Assembly: GCF_000003605.2 (NCBI RefSeq)
Contig: NW_003134342.1
Location: forward strand, 396,713-421,093
Length of the DNA stretch: 24,381 bases
Reading direction: 5' to 3'
Source: Saccoglossus kowalevskii
Taxonomy: Eukaryota; Hemichordata; Enteropneusta; Harrimaniidae
Positions within the stretch are counted from its first letter, which is position 1. Each line of letters starts with the position of its first letter. A program made the translations under genes and the position numbers. This document shows positions 1-12,200 of the stretch, in pieces. The notes under the pieces are model-generated. The model ran no database searches, was not told where the DNA came from, and worked only from the letters and a program-made list of their open reading frames with translations.

Positions 1-37
1 CATACACCCGAATAATAACACATGTTTTTGTTCATAG

Positions 38-250
38 ATATGCAATCTGGGAAAGCTGAGTACAAGCAAAAAAACCAAAAGCAGCATTGTGTTGGTTTAA
101 AAAACGCTGAGAAAAGGTTCCGTTTTATGGTGCGACGCGCAGTCAAGACCCAAGCTTTTTATTGGGGCGTTATAGTTCTAGTATTTCTAAACACAGTTTG
201 TACAGCAGTTGAGCACTATCCACAGCCAGATTGGCTTTCACAATTTTTAA
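38..250 (+). CDS. Cav2: Exon 1 of window: end of I-II linker and IIS1
   Basis: Acceptor ttgttcatag ends at 37; donor gtaagt begins at 251. Two bases complete a codon begun upstream, then 70 codons and one base follow. The first part is the basic end of the I-II linker ([11 protein letters not shown], then [16 protein letters not shown]). IIS1 follows ([19 protein letters not shown]) and then the short extracellular [13 protein letters not shown] loop. Vertebrate Cav2 channels have the same RFF/RRMVKAQSFYW entry into domain II. The ATG at 22 is in the upstream intron and in frame only by chance, so it is not a start. Confidence 0.93.
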
Positions 251-3200
251 GTAAGTATCACTTTTGCTTTTCTATTTCATATCACTTAAAAACAGTTTCA
301 TTACTGGTACATGTATATATAAAAATCTAAAAAACTTGTGCTCAAGCATTAGAGATGTTCTCTTTGTGCATGTGTGTCAGACTCCCATAACAAGCAGATT
401 TTCTGTTGACCAATCAATTGTTTGATAGTTGGGTTAATTACCATTTTTGAGATCTGCACATACCAGGTCAGCATAATAGAAATTATTTTGATGAGTTTGG
501 TTTGAAATTGCGAAATTACACAATAAGCAATATCATGAAATAAAGCACTGGCAAAATTCAGTGATTTTTCTAAATTTAGTCAGCTATTTATAAATGACAG
601 ATTTAGCAACCTACTTTAAAAAATGTCTTCCTTACTGTAAAATACTTTATTTTCGCTTGGAATTAATTTTCACTATTTTTGCTGAAGGAAGGATTCAGTG
701 AAAATAAAATCCTGCAAATATAATATTTCCACTATATTTTACATTAAACTCGTCAAAAATCAGTGAAAATAATTTCCATATAAAACACAAAAAAAGCCTT
801 TTCGTTGAAAATAAATTCCAGCTAAAATAAAGTATTTTACATAATCTACATAATTGTTGCTGTTGAGAAACTCTTGTTGAATATTTAAAAAAAAAATGAA
901 ATGTTTCTGTAATATCGAATAAATCCATTGCATTTGTTTATGTGCTAATAGTACTTTCTTAGTCACTGTTGTTAGATCCATCGTGTGGTCCTACAATAGA
1001 TAACTACATCTTAAGAGAAATATGTTGCATTATCAGTTCTGCTCTGATTCTGATTAAATGAACTTATGTATTTTCTTTGTCGTTTATATTATAGGATATG
1101 CAGAATGGATCTTTCTTGGCTTGTTCTTGAGTGAAATGTTTATTAAGATGTATGGTCTTGGACTAAAACTTTATTTCAAATCAACTTTTAATAAATTTGA
1201 TTGTGTAGTAAGTATTAGGTTTTTTCTGGTCCTTTGTTACCCATTTTGAACCATGGTAACTCCAGATGCAACTTTTCTGAGTTACAAAAACCCAAGTCAT
1301 GTTAATCCATTAAAATGTTTTAGAAAAGGTAAATATCAGATATAAATGAGCATAGGACATGCTGCAAACCAAGAAATGAATCATGGAAAAAATACGACTT
1401 GACTGGTAATCACAGCATCTTGTGTGAAATGTAGTCCCCTTTAACTCTTTCCCATCAAAAAGTAATGTTTTGCACATTTTTATGTATTTTCAAATTGTGT
1501 TGATCTGTATACACTGCCCAGTCATCATTCTGATAATAAGTGAACGTCACATGATATTGATTGGCCAATCAGAACATTCCTTTTCAATAATTGGCAGGAA
1601 ATATAACACAGATATTTCAAATATCATGCCCTCAATTTGGGATTTCTTTTAAAAATACTGTTACAATATTTTTATTGAATTGCAGTAAATTTATACTCTC
1701 TCCCCCTTCCAGGAAGACTCGGGCCTTTAGGAATCATGCAAAAATCCAGCTACATTTATTATCATTTAACCTTTTTACCACCAGTTCCCTCTTTTCATCA
1801 CAAACTCACAAAATTCTGCACTTTCTTTCAGAAGATTGGGACAAAAATAGACAAATCTTTTGAGTATTTTGTCTGTTGATTTCAAAATTAGGGTTAATTT
1901 CTAGAAATATTGAAGAATATAAGAAAAAAGTGCAGACAAATTTAGGTGAGAAAGTCTGGTTGTGAAAAAGTTAGACTATTTGTGCTGCCATATTGTAACT
2001 TTCTCTTACTATTTAACTACAGGTTATTTTTGGTAGTATATTTGAAGTCATTTGGACTGCCTACAAAGATACATCTTTTGGTTTAAGTGTACTAAGAGCA
2101 CTTAGATTGCTTAGAATTTTTAAAGTTACCAAGTAAGTCATTATTTTTGTCATCATACACGACGGGAAAGTAATGTGTATATATACCCGGTATATATAAT
2201 ACTGTAAAACTTTTTATTTTCATGAAATGAACAAAATTAAAAACCAACGAATAATTATTGCATTTACATTATATACTGCTAGTATGCTAATTTAGCTCTA
2301 GCTTCTCACTTGATTGGCAATCATACCTAAATTAGATAAAATCAACATGTTTGGGCTGAAAACTACCTGTTTGGTGCATAGTTTATTATCAATTTGTTAC
2401 CAACTGCACTTTAAATGATCAAAATTAGACAGTTATAGTTATTAATATGAAGTTCTCTTGTTGCCACATTACTGAGTTAAGGGACGCATACAGAATGGAG
2501 TACCCCCTAAGCTCTTAGAATTTGTATAACTTTGTCTGTTTTTTCTGATTGATTTATTTTTCGTGCATTGAATGAATTGGTAAAACAAAATTCTTCATCT
2601 GCCACTGGAAGCAGTGTCACTTCTAGAATCGTAATGTGCAGGTTTTTTTTTTATGACAATTTCTTTGTATGACTATTTGATGCTATTCGATGTTGGTCCT
2701 CAGTGACTTTCCGGAAATGCATGCATACAGGGATACCAAGATAGCCCTAATTATTACTCCTACTTCTTCTCTTTTCAAACATTGGCTGTCTAAAATACGA
2801 AACTGAAGCCTGTGTGGTTACATCTCTGCAGAAATCTGCATATTAAAAAATGGAGTTTGAAGCCTTTTTATAATAATAACTTTATTACACAACTAAATCA
2901 TCAGAGGATTTAGTAAGGTAAAGAGATTAACAAGACATAAATAAACACATGTAATAAAAACAGACAGTAAAACTGAAAAAAATAAAGAAATATCAAAATA
3001 ATAACTTCAATTTTCTCGCAACTTTTAATCAGGGAATTTACAGATAGTATCTTTAAGGTATAGTGAAAGGGTTTTTGCATTTTTCATTACCTCAAGAAAA
3101 ATATCATCTGGTAAATGTTTGAATTATACCCTCAACTCATTATACAAAGTTGACACTGCCATGTGAATGGTCGTCAAATAGCAACAGAACTGTAAATATA

Positions 3201-6200
3201 AGTACATGCTTATTCTAATAATAAATAGAAAAGTTGTCTTTGTTTACGATACGTTCTTGAAATGCACTGTAGTTTGAGAGTTTGAGGAGTTACTGATCAT
3301 ATAATAAAATCATGTATTTGCTCTTTTAACACTTTAAGTGCCAGAGTGAATTTTTCCCATCTAAATTTCAGTGCAAATATTCCATCCATTAAAAGTTACA
3401 TCTTCAATAAAAGCAAAAAATATTACCAGCGTTTGTTTTGCATTGAGCATGTTGATTCTGTGTTACAAACGGCCACTTTGAAATATTTTTCATTCGTACG
3501 TGCACACTATATTAGTTCGGTACCTGTACATGCTTTAGTAAAATATCTCCTGAGAAAAACATAAAATTGTATGTTTATTCAACTAAAAAATGAGCAAAAC
3601 GGTGCGCGAACGACAGGTTATAAAGTCACCTACCCTCTTTCTGTTACAGGTGTGTGCTCAGTAATGTGGCAACCAGAAACTTAACAATTGTAATCATGTT
3701 TTCTTTTTCATATGGGGGTATTTATAGATCGCTACAACATTCTATGTAAAACCTGCAAAGCATATTATTGTTAGTATTCTTCCATTCCCTGTCCTGTTTT
3801 GTTTCATTCATGAACTCCATGCACATGTTTCATTTAGATGCCTATTGTCATTACAGCTGTCTATGTGTGTTTGATTTTTGGAAAGAGTTCTATTTGTACC
3901 CCCCATCCCTAACCCTACCCCTACCTTCCAGCACTCCCCATTTAATTGTTCATGCCCCTCCTAAGGACATATATAGTTATCTAGAGGGGGCATATACAAA
4001 TGAATTGGGTAACTGGAAGTGAGTGTTAGAGTTAGGGTTAGGGATTTTCACGTTATTTCCACCACTGTATGTATTACCATCTGTTTTCTCATTTAGATAT
4101 TGGACTGATATGCGCAACCTCATAGCATCCTTGTATCACAGTATTGTATCCATTGTCAGTCTTGTATTTCTCCTATTTTTATTTGTTGTTATATTTGCCT
4201 TACTTGGCATGGAGTTTTTTGGTGGACGGTAAGTTTTTTATATGAAAAGTGCTTTGTGCTGTGTGAAGTTCCCATGTGTTATGACTGAACTTGTTTATTT
4301 TTCAACAAAATTATGACATTTATATTATCTTTGAGTTCACAATCTGTACTTTTCTTCCTGTCTTGTAATCATTTCAATGCAGTTTATTGGAAATCAATCC
4401 ATACCCAAATTATAATCAGTATTTCTTTCTGTATCGGTAAATAAATTAACAGACAGCTTTGGTATCTGTTTTCCCAGAAAACATGTTGGAGGAAATAAAT
4501 ACCAAACATAGTCCAAGTTGTCAATGAATCCCTGTTCAGTCATAACCATAACAGACAAAGTCACTATTATACTAATATGCAGTGATACTAATATAATATA
4601 TGTATTACAACTTACAGACATTGGAAGTCTTTACGGAATCTCGTGGTGTCATTGTTAAGTAGTATGCGCTCGATTGTCAGTTTGCTGTTTCTTCTCTTCT
4701 TGTTCATCCTCATATTTGCATTACTGGGGATGCAGCTCTTTGGTGGCCAGTGAGTGACTCTGCATGCAACAATTCAATACAATTTGTATCTGAAATTTCT
4801 TTTTTTTTTATTATTATTATTGTGATATATATGTATGAGAACTGAGGTCATTACTTGTAATCTGCCCTCATTATGACAACGTAATTGAATTATTTCATCA
4901 ATCCTAATATCAAAACAATCAGAATCAACCACTAACCAATCTTTAAACCTTTTCACCACCAGGCTTTTTCTCACAAATTTTTCTGCACTTTCTTCTAATA
5001 TTCTTCAATATTTCTTGAAATCTAATTTTGGAGTCATCAGACACAATTTGAGTAAATTTTCAGTTTCTACAAAAAATTTGGCTATTTTTGTCCCGATCCT
5101 CTGAAGGAAAGTTTGCACTTTAAATAACTATAAATGGGACTAATTTGTGATGAAAAGGGGGAACTGGTGATGAAAAGGTGAAAAAAAACATATTAGTTAA
5201 CCATAACTGTATTTTCTATAAAAACAAATCTCTTCTTTTTCAGAATAAAATTCATATCATAATATAATTTAATCTTATTTGTTTCTTTCTTTTTTTTTAT
5301 ATATTTTTACTTTCTTAAAATTTCTTGACATTGACTTAATGAGGGCAGGTTCCCAATATGACCACAGCATGTGATTGTGAAAAAACTATTTTATTTGATA
5401 ACCATGTTTGCGTTTGCTCGGCCTTTTACGTTTCCAAATTTCTATCTGTCTAGAACCATACGATTCTTTTTAATTACTGGTTGCTATGTGGTGTTTTGTT
5501 TATGGTTATATAGTGCTTGCAAATTTTTTTTTATAGTGGACATCTGCTCATTTGAGTAAAGTGTATGATATTAGTGAATACTTCTGGGTTCTATTTTCAG
5601 TCTTTTTGTATCTTTGCCTTTCTATATCATTATTATTACAGTAAAATGGATGCCTAATTTGTTTTGACGCTAAACCGCAGTGACATTCAAACAGACAATG
5701 ACCTATTGTGGCTTACATAGGTGCAGATATATATACTGTAAACTACCGGTACTTTACTTTAATTTCATTTGGAATTTTCACTGAAGGAATGAATCAATGA
5801 AAATAAAATGTCATGAAAATACCCTTTTTCCTATATTTTACTTTCAATGCATCAAAAGTCAGTGCAAATAAATGCCATACAAAAAATAATCAAAATGTCT
5901 TTTCAGCGAAAATTAATTCCAGCTAAAATATAGTATTTTACAGTATATAGTTTCAGGGCTACTGTATATGAGGCTTCATATATATATACCATCTCCCATA
6001 ATGCATTGCAAGTTTATATGACATGCTATATGACGTGCTATGAGCCGATCATCACATATTTAAATCTAATTCAGAAACTATTGTTGTTATTTGTTTTTGA
6101 ATTTAATTTGTGTTTTATTAAAATAAGTTATTCACGCAGATTGAAAAAAAGAATTTCTGCTGCCACAGTTTAGCCCTATATTGACAGACGAGAAAAGCGT

Positions 6201-9200
6201 ATGTCAGCTTCCATGAAGGACTGTTGGTTACCTAAACAAATAGATGTTTTTAAAGCTATTGTTTGAGCGAAAATATATTTTGATTGGCTCACACGCCTGA
6301 CGTATACATGTATACAGAAGTATATTGTTGCTTTAACAATGCAGTTAGTTGGTATTGTATAACTCTCCACACCCAGGTTTTGCTACTTTCAAAGAATAGT
6401 AATGCCAATTGTGGTTTGAATTCAATATCAGAGACTGCTGTTTTATTTTTCGAGAGACAAATAACTTGAGGAGGCGGAGGGGAATGTGAAATTTTTTTGT
6501 AAACTTCATTGAATAAATTAGCCTACACTTTTTAAACCTTTTAAATGTCAATCTTCCCAGAATGCATTGCATGTATATAACAATTATACCTTTCCTACAA
6601 GTTGCCTATATAGCGCCCTCTAGCAAGAAATGTGTCTGTGACATGGAATTGAAGTAGATGATTGTATCAGAGCACCAATTGTAGTCTGTCATTAATAATA
6701 CCGGAATCTCCAGAAACTTAAAATTGTTATTCTCCAGAAATTAAGTAATAATTGTCAATCACACATCGAAAACAATATCCACGCTTTGAAAGATGGAGAT
6801 TTTTACACCATAGAAACGTTTTATTGCTAGTGGGTCCAACTTCTAGGAACAGTTTATTTGGTGAACAAGTCTGGGAATATATTGAAATGTGTAATTTTGG
6901 TCCAACATTTTGCATATTTCTATTTTTCGTTTCTGGATGAAATGGAAATCTTCCTACAGATCTTGATCAAATATTTCAATAAAATATGAAACAATTGTTA
7001 AAACATTTTCAGTAAAAAAATGTAAATTTGTGCAAACTTTTCTAAATTACCAACAATTCAAGTTTAAACAAAACTAAATAACCATCACAGCATGTTTGAC
7101 CACAATTACAAAAATCAAGTATGTATTAAATTCTCTAAAAGTTTCTTTATTTATTTCTATTTTCAGTTTTAATTTCCCGGAGGGCAAACCACCACATAAT
7201 TTTGATACATTTCCTGTAGCCTTGATGACTGTATTTCAGGTATGTTGATTCCATTAATGAATGACAAAAGATGTCTTTGGCATTCCATGGGTGGACATGG
7301 CAGACACTGTTGGCACAAGATGACAAATTCTTTTCTAATTACTTTCATTGTGTGTCAGTTTGTTTGTTTTTTTATTTAAAGTGGGGGTGTCGTCACCTGC
7401 GCATCCATAGCATGTCATTGTTTACAAACAAGCATCTACCCATGAGCCTTTACGTTGTTAGCGTGTGTTGTTATCATCGTTTGAGTCTCGCGCGTGCGCA
7501 GGTGACAACCCCCCCGCTTTAAGTATGTGTGCAAATTATGCACAGAAACAATACAGCGGAAGTTTTGACTGTTACGTATTGGAGGTTGATCCAACCGCAT
7601 ACTGTCTGAGTGCCTATTTTGCAGTATACTCATAATGATATTATCATACATTTTTCCTAACCAACCGTTTGGTTAAGGAGCCCATAGCTGAGCAAAAATT
7701 ATTGGAGGTTTCTTGCTAAGAACTTTGTTTTCAAAAGCATCCGCCATTTTGGAAATACCACACAATCATTCTATATTATGAATTTGCTGGTAGGACGCCG
7801 ATATCTCATGCAATACTGACATGCTTCAACTTATTGTGATATGATGACATATTTATAATACATGTAATATTATTTATATTTGTACAGATCTTAACCGGTG
7901 AAGATTGGAATGTAGTTATGTACGATGGCATTCGTTCCCAGGGAGGTGTAAAAAAGGAGGGAATGATATACAGCATTTACTTCATTATCTTGGTGCTTTT
8001 TGGTAATTGTATCCTTTTGTAAGATTCTAAATAATATCAAGGCATGGTACAATGGTAATGGGATCAATTCCCCCAGCCAACTGCTCACCCAGTAATATAA
8101 ACTAGATTAAATATTGCCAAAAAAAATAAAATAAATAAAGTGTACACAAATGCGAAAGCAGTTGTGCACCCTCTACCAATAAGAGAATAAAACACACACT
8201 GATGAAGCCAAACAAAGTATGAATTTGTAATATTTTAGTAGTATAAATTACAAGAAACCTGAGGGGTATCAAAACTATTGAATGTGTGAAAATTAGTAAA
8301 ATTGCTCAAAAAACAATTTTTATTAACTTCTTTCTATCACTGAAATGACCAATCAGGAAAATAGTTGTACATTATTTAGAGTGAATGGTTTACAGTGGTG
8401 GCGGAGTTGACTTAACATATCAGTTGACCAACAGCATTCCTTTCTTTTTCAAAATGGCTGGACAGTAAAGCTCATTTAAAAGCAAGGAGGCAAGTTATGG
8501 GAGTGATTTCAAATGAGTCTGCTTGAGGCAAATTATTTTTAGCTTCCCTCAGCAAAATTTTGTTTGAGTGAATCACTCACAATCGTTCGGTCACCTTGTA
8601 CGGAAAGGTCTGCTGACGAGACAAATATCAATATTGCTGACATAACCCTTGACCCAAGGCTAACCAGATACCCTGTTGAACGTCTTCCTTGCCATTGCTG
8701 TGGACAACTTAGCCAATGCACAAGAGTTGACGAAAGACGAAGAAGAACAAGATAAGCTTAATAAAGAGAGACTGGAGAAAGATAAAGAAATGTTCATGTC
8801 CAATCCATCAGTTAATATTTCTCCTCCATCTCCAACTCCAAGCAAATCTTTGGCAATGTATGTAAACATGAATATATCTTGTTTGCTCTACTGTAAAATG
8901 CTTTATTTTAGCTGGAATTAATTTTCGCTGAAAAGACTTTTTAGGTGTTTTGTATGGAATTTATTTTCACTGATTTTTGGTGAGTTGAATGTATAATATA
9001 AGAAAAAAGGTTAATTCGCTGGATTTTATTTTCACTGAATCACTCCTTCAGCGAAAATAGCGAAAATTAATTCTAAGCGAAAATAAAGTATTTGAGTACT
9101 ACCAGTAGTTCACTAGAAGTGCACAGAAACACATTATATACTGAATCATTAATATATTTCTTATATTGACCATGGAAACACTTCTGTAATTTACGTAAGC

Positions 9201-12200
9201 ACAAACTTATTGCGTGCTCAAAAATGAAAGACGATATCTGGATGTTTGAACAATAATGACAATCTACGTTGCTGTAACTCTAAGTTATGTTAACTGTTAA
9301 TTAAAATTCAAGTTACTGAATGTGGACATTAAACAATAAGAAATTCTATGTTGTTCGTAACTCGAACTTCGGTTAAAGTTTGAGTAATAAAATTTGAAAG
9401 TTAAAAAACTGTTATTTAAAGTTTGAGTTACTAAATGTGGACATTCAACAAAAACCAAAATGTATGTTGCCTGTAACTCGAAGTTCTGTTAACTGTTAAT
9501 TGAATATCAAGTTACAATTTGGGTGTGGTTTCACAAAAGTGTGCATGGTTTCAAAAAATATGGGCGTGGTCATTTCTGTAACTTGATGTTTTTGTAACTC
9601 GATGTCCATAACTCGAACAATTCAGCGTCTCGAACTAGCTGAGAGAGATGCATTTTGACTATTATGTACTTATTGTTTTTGTTGACAGTGAGGATGAGAA
9701 GTCACATGATGGCAAAGTGATAGAAAACTATGACACCAAAGAAGAGAAAAGAGTAAATGGAGATGGAAAAGAAATGGATCCAGAACTCGAGGATGAAGGT
9801 ATGTTTGTGGAGTCAGGGTATAAATTCAGAAATACATGTATGATGTTTTTTGCCCAAACTTCTGAACTTTGTCCTGCGGTTAGATAAGTTCGTTATTAGA
9901 GACATCCAGGAGACAACATTCTGGATGTGAATCACTTCACTGATGGAAATCTATATTACTCAAGGGTATGACAAACTATATGTCACTTAGTGTTCGGAAT
10001 AAAACTATCAAATGGTTAACTATTTCTCATGACTGAGTCAACCGTATACATTCCTAAATAGATTGTGGCTAACCCCACAAATGTATCTTGCATAGATGGC
10101 ATAAACAAATATTTCATAATAAATTTCATCATTACCTTTCAGAAAGGGAAGAAGAAGAGGATTCAGATAACCCTTTTGCACCAAAACCAATGGTGCCATA
10201 TAGTTCTTTGTTTATTTTCAGTCCAACCAATCCGTAAGTATTGTCTCTTGAGCCTTACTTGAACATTTTGTACATGCAAGCTGTTAACATAATTGTTTAC
10301 AGAATGTTTATTAAACTTACTTTTATTGTTGTTAAGGCCTGTGTTATGTTATGTTTATTTTTAGGATAGTATCAATATTGATGCAAGTTTAAATGTCACA
10401 GGTGTGTCTCAATCCATGCAGCTTAGGCCTGTGCTATGTTTGAAATGGGTCCCATGCAACATATAGTAAACATTGGCTTCATGAAAACAAATATTCATGA
10501 AAAAACACTGACACTCTGTGTCATAGGACGCCAGAAATATTTTCACTGCTACAAAATTAAACTGATTTTCATTCAGTTTACAGTATATATTGAATGTACT
10601 CAACCTGACATTTGGTTGTTTACCACCCGACTTTCTTACCCACATTTTTCTGCAATTTTTTCTTAAATTCTTCAATATTCTGGAAATGAATCTTTAATTT
10701 TGGAACCAGCAGACAAAATTTGAGTAAATTTTCAGTTTTGACTCAAAAAATTTGGCTATTTTTGTCTGAATCTTCTGAAGGAGAGTGCAGACTATAAACA
10801 GAATATTTTGTGAATTTGTGATGAAAAAAGGGAACTGTTAGTGAAAAGGTTGAAGTCTGTAAATGCAGTTTGGTTTGTATCTCAATTCTTAATATTTATA
10901 TTATAATATAATTATAATATTATATTATATTATATAATATTATATTATATTATATTATTATATATATATATTATAATTTATATTTTTCCACAGATTTCGA
11001 CGAGGTGTTCATTATATATGCAGTTTACGTTACTTTGAGTTTTTTATCATGGCTGTTATCGCAATGAGTAGTATCGCTCTAGCTGCCGAAGATCCTGTTG
11101 ATCCAAATAATTTTCGAAATCAGGTAAGTGCTACATTGTAATATACTGTTTGCTATGTCTTTCACTTAATATGTTTGTAACAGTGTCTGAACTCATTTTT
11201 GGGACTGGTGTTCTATTTTCTCTCATTTCCATGTCTGCTGATACTTTTTTGTATCAAGTGGTTACCATTGTATAGACAAATTAATACTGATAATATTTAT
11301 TTTCAGTTGGGAATTTAGAATAAAGATATTAAAAGATAAAAACAATAACTGTTTATAAAAATTAAAGTCACTAAAAAATAAATTTTGGCAATTTTAAAAA
11401 GTGTGGAAAATTTTCCGAATCTTTCTTCTTGTGTTATCAATCAAAATATATTGTGAATCTATTTTTAAATAATTACTGTAAAATACTTTATTTTAGCTGA
11501 AATTAATTTGCACCGAAAAGACTATTTATGTGTTTTGTATGGAATTTATTTTCACTGATTTTTGATAAGTTGAATGTAAAATAAAAAAAAGGGATATTCG
11601 CTGGATTATATTTTCACTGAATCATTACTTCAGTGAAAATATCGAAAATAAAGTATTTTACAGTAGTTTTAAAAAACTGTCAGCCAATCAGATTGTATGA
11701 CCATGTTACAATCAACATATACTGTAAAATACTTTATTTTAGCTGGAATTACTTTTCACTGAATAGACTTTTTGGGTGTTTTGTATGGAATTAATTTTCA
11801 CTGATTTTTGACAAGTTGATAGTAAAATATAGGAAAAAAGGTATATTCGCTGGATTTTATTTTCACAGAATCATTACTTCAGCAAAAATATCGAAAATTA
11901 GGTACTTTACAGTAGTTTTAAAAAACTGTCAGCCAATCGGATTGTATGACCATGTTGCAATCAACATATAGATTGAAATGCAAATGTTGTTTAATTTGTA
12001 GCAAAAGTCATGTTGATTATATGTCAATTTTGCTATCGAAACCAACAATGATACTGAAAATAATAGTATGAGTGGTGAGATGAATAGTAAAATAAACATA
12101 AGGTTGAAAAAATTTTCGTCACTTTAAACTCAATTCCCCTGTGTGTGCAGATGACGACCCCTCCACTGTAAAGCGGGGGAGCTGTCACCTGCGCATACGT

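Larger units (their letters stand above)
4750..7166 (+). other. Intron 4
   Basis: The longest complete intron, 2.4 kb. It holds a GCATG 12 nt past the donor, a family B element at 4943-5181, a family A element at 5733-5946 and two STAF/ZNF143-like motifs at 5993 and 6554. No exon recognised in 5190-5730 or 6575-7160. Confidence 0.85.
8858..9688 (+). other. Intron 7
   Basis: Family A element at 8889-9106, then a degenerate tandem repeat at about 9269-9625. I looked for the conserved linker motif VWEQR seen in vertebrate Cav2 and did not find it. Confidence 0.8.
10234..10993 (+). other. Intron 9
   Basis: Family B element at about 10618-10853 and an AT microsatellite at 10891-10985 next to the acceptor. 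A short direct repeat (GGCCTGTGYTATGTT) occurs near 10336 and 10427. Confidence 0.85.

Noticed and set aside
22-37. ATG at position 22 as the start of a protein
   Set aside because: It precedes a clear acceptor at 36-37, and the homologous protein begins far upstream with domain I.
1058-1249. Translation running from 1058 through exon 2 and beyond as a single small gene
   Set aside because: The coding part is bounded by splice sites at 1094/1095 and 1207/1208; the flanks are intron read-through.
2866-2960. Possible 3' end of a minus-strand LINE (AATAAAGTTATTATTATAAA on the reverse strand)
   Set aside because: Only a tail-like motif is seen; there is no reverse transcriptase coding sequence or target duplication.
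4024-4046. Interstitial telomere repeat (TTAGGGTTAGGG)
   Set aside because: Only about two units, paired with a complementary arm at 3903, so better explained as the end of an inverted-repeat element.
6611-6622. GCGCCCTCTA and its inverse at about 23900 as CTCF-like cores
   Set aside because: Too short, without the flanking parts of a CTCF site; such motifs are common in invertebrate repeats.
7400-7522. Open frame whose product resembles another at 12215-12409
   Set aside because: The similarity comes from both lying in copies of the family C inverted-repeat element, not from protein conservation.
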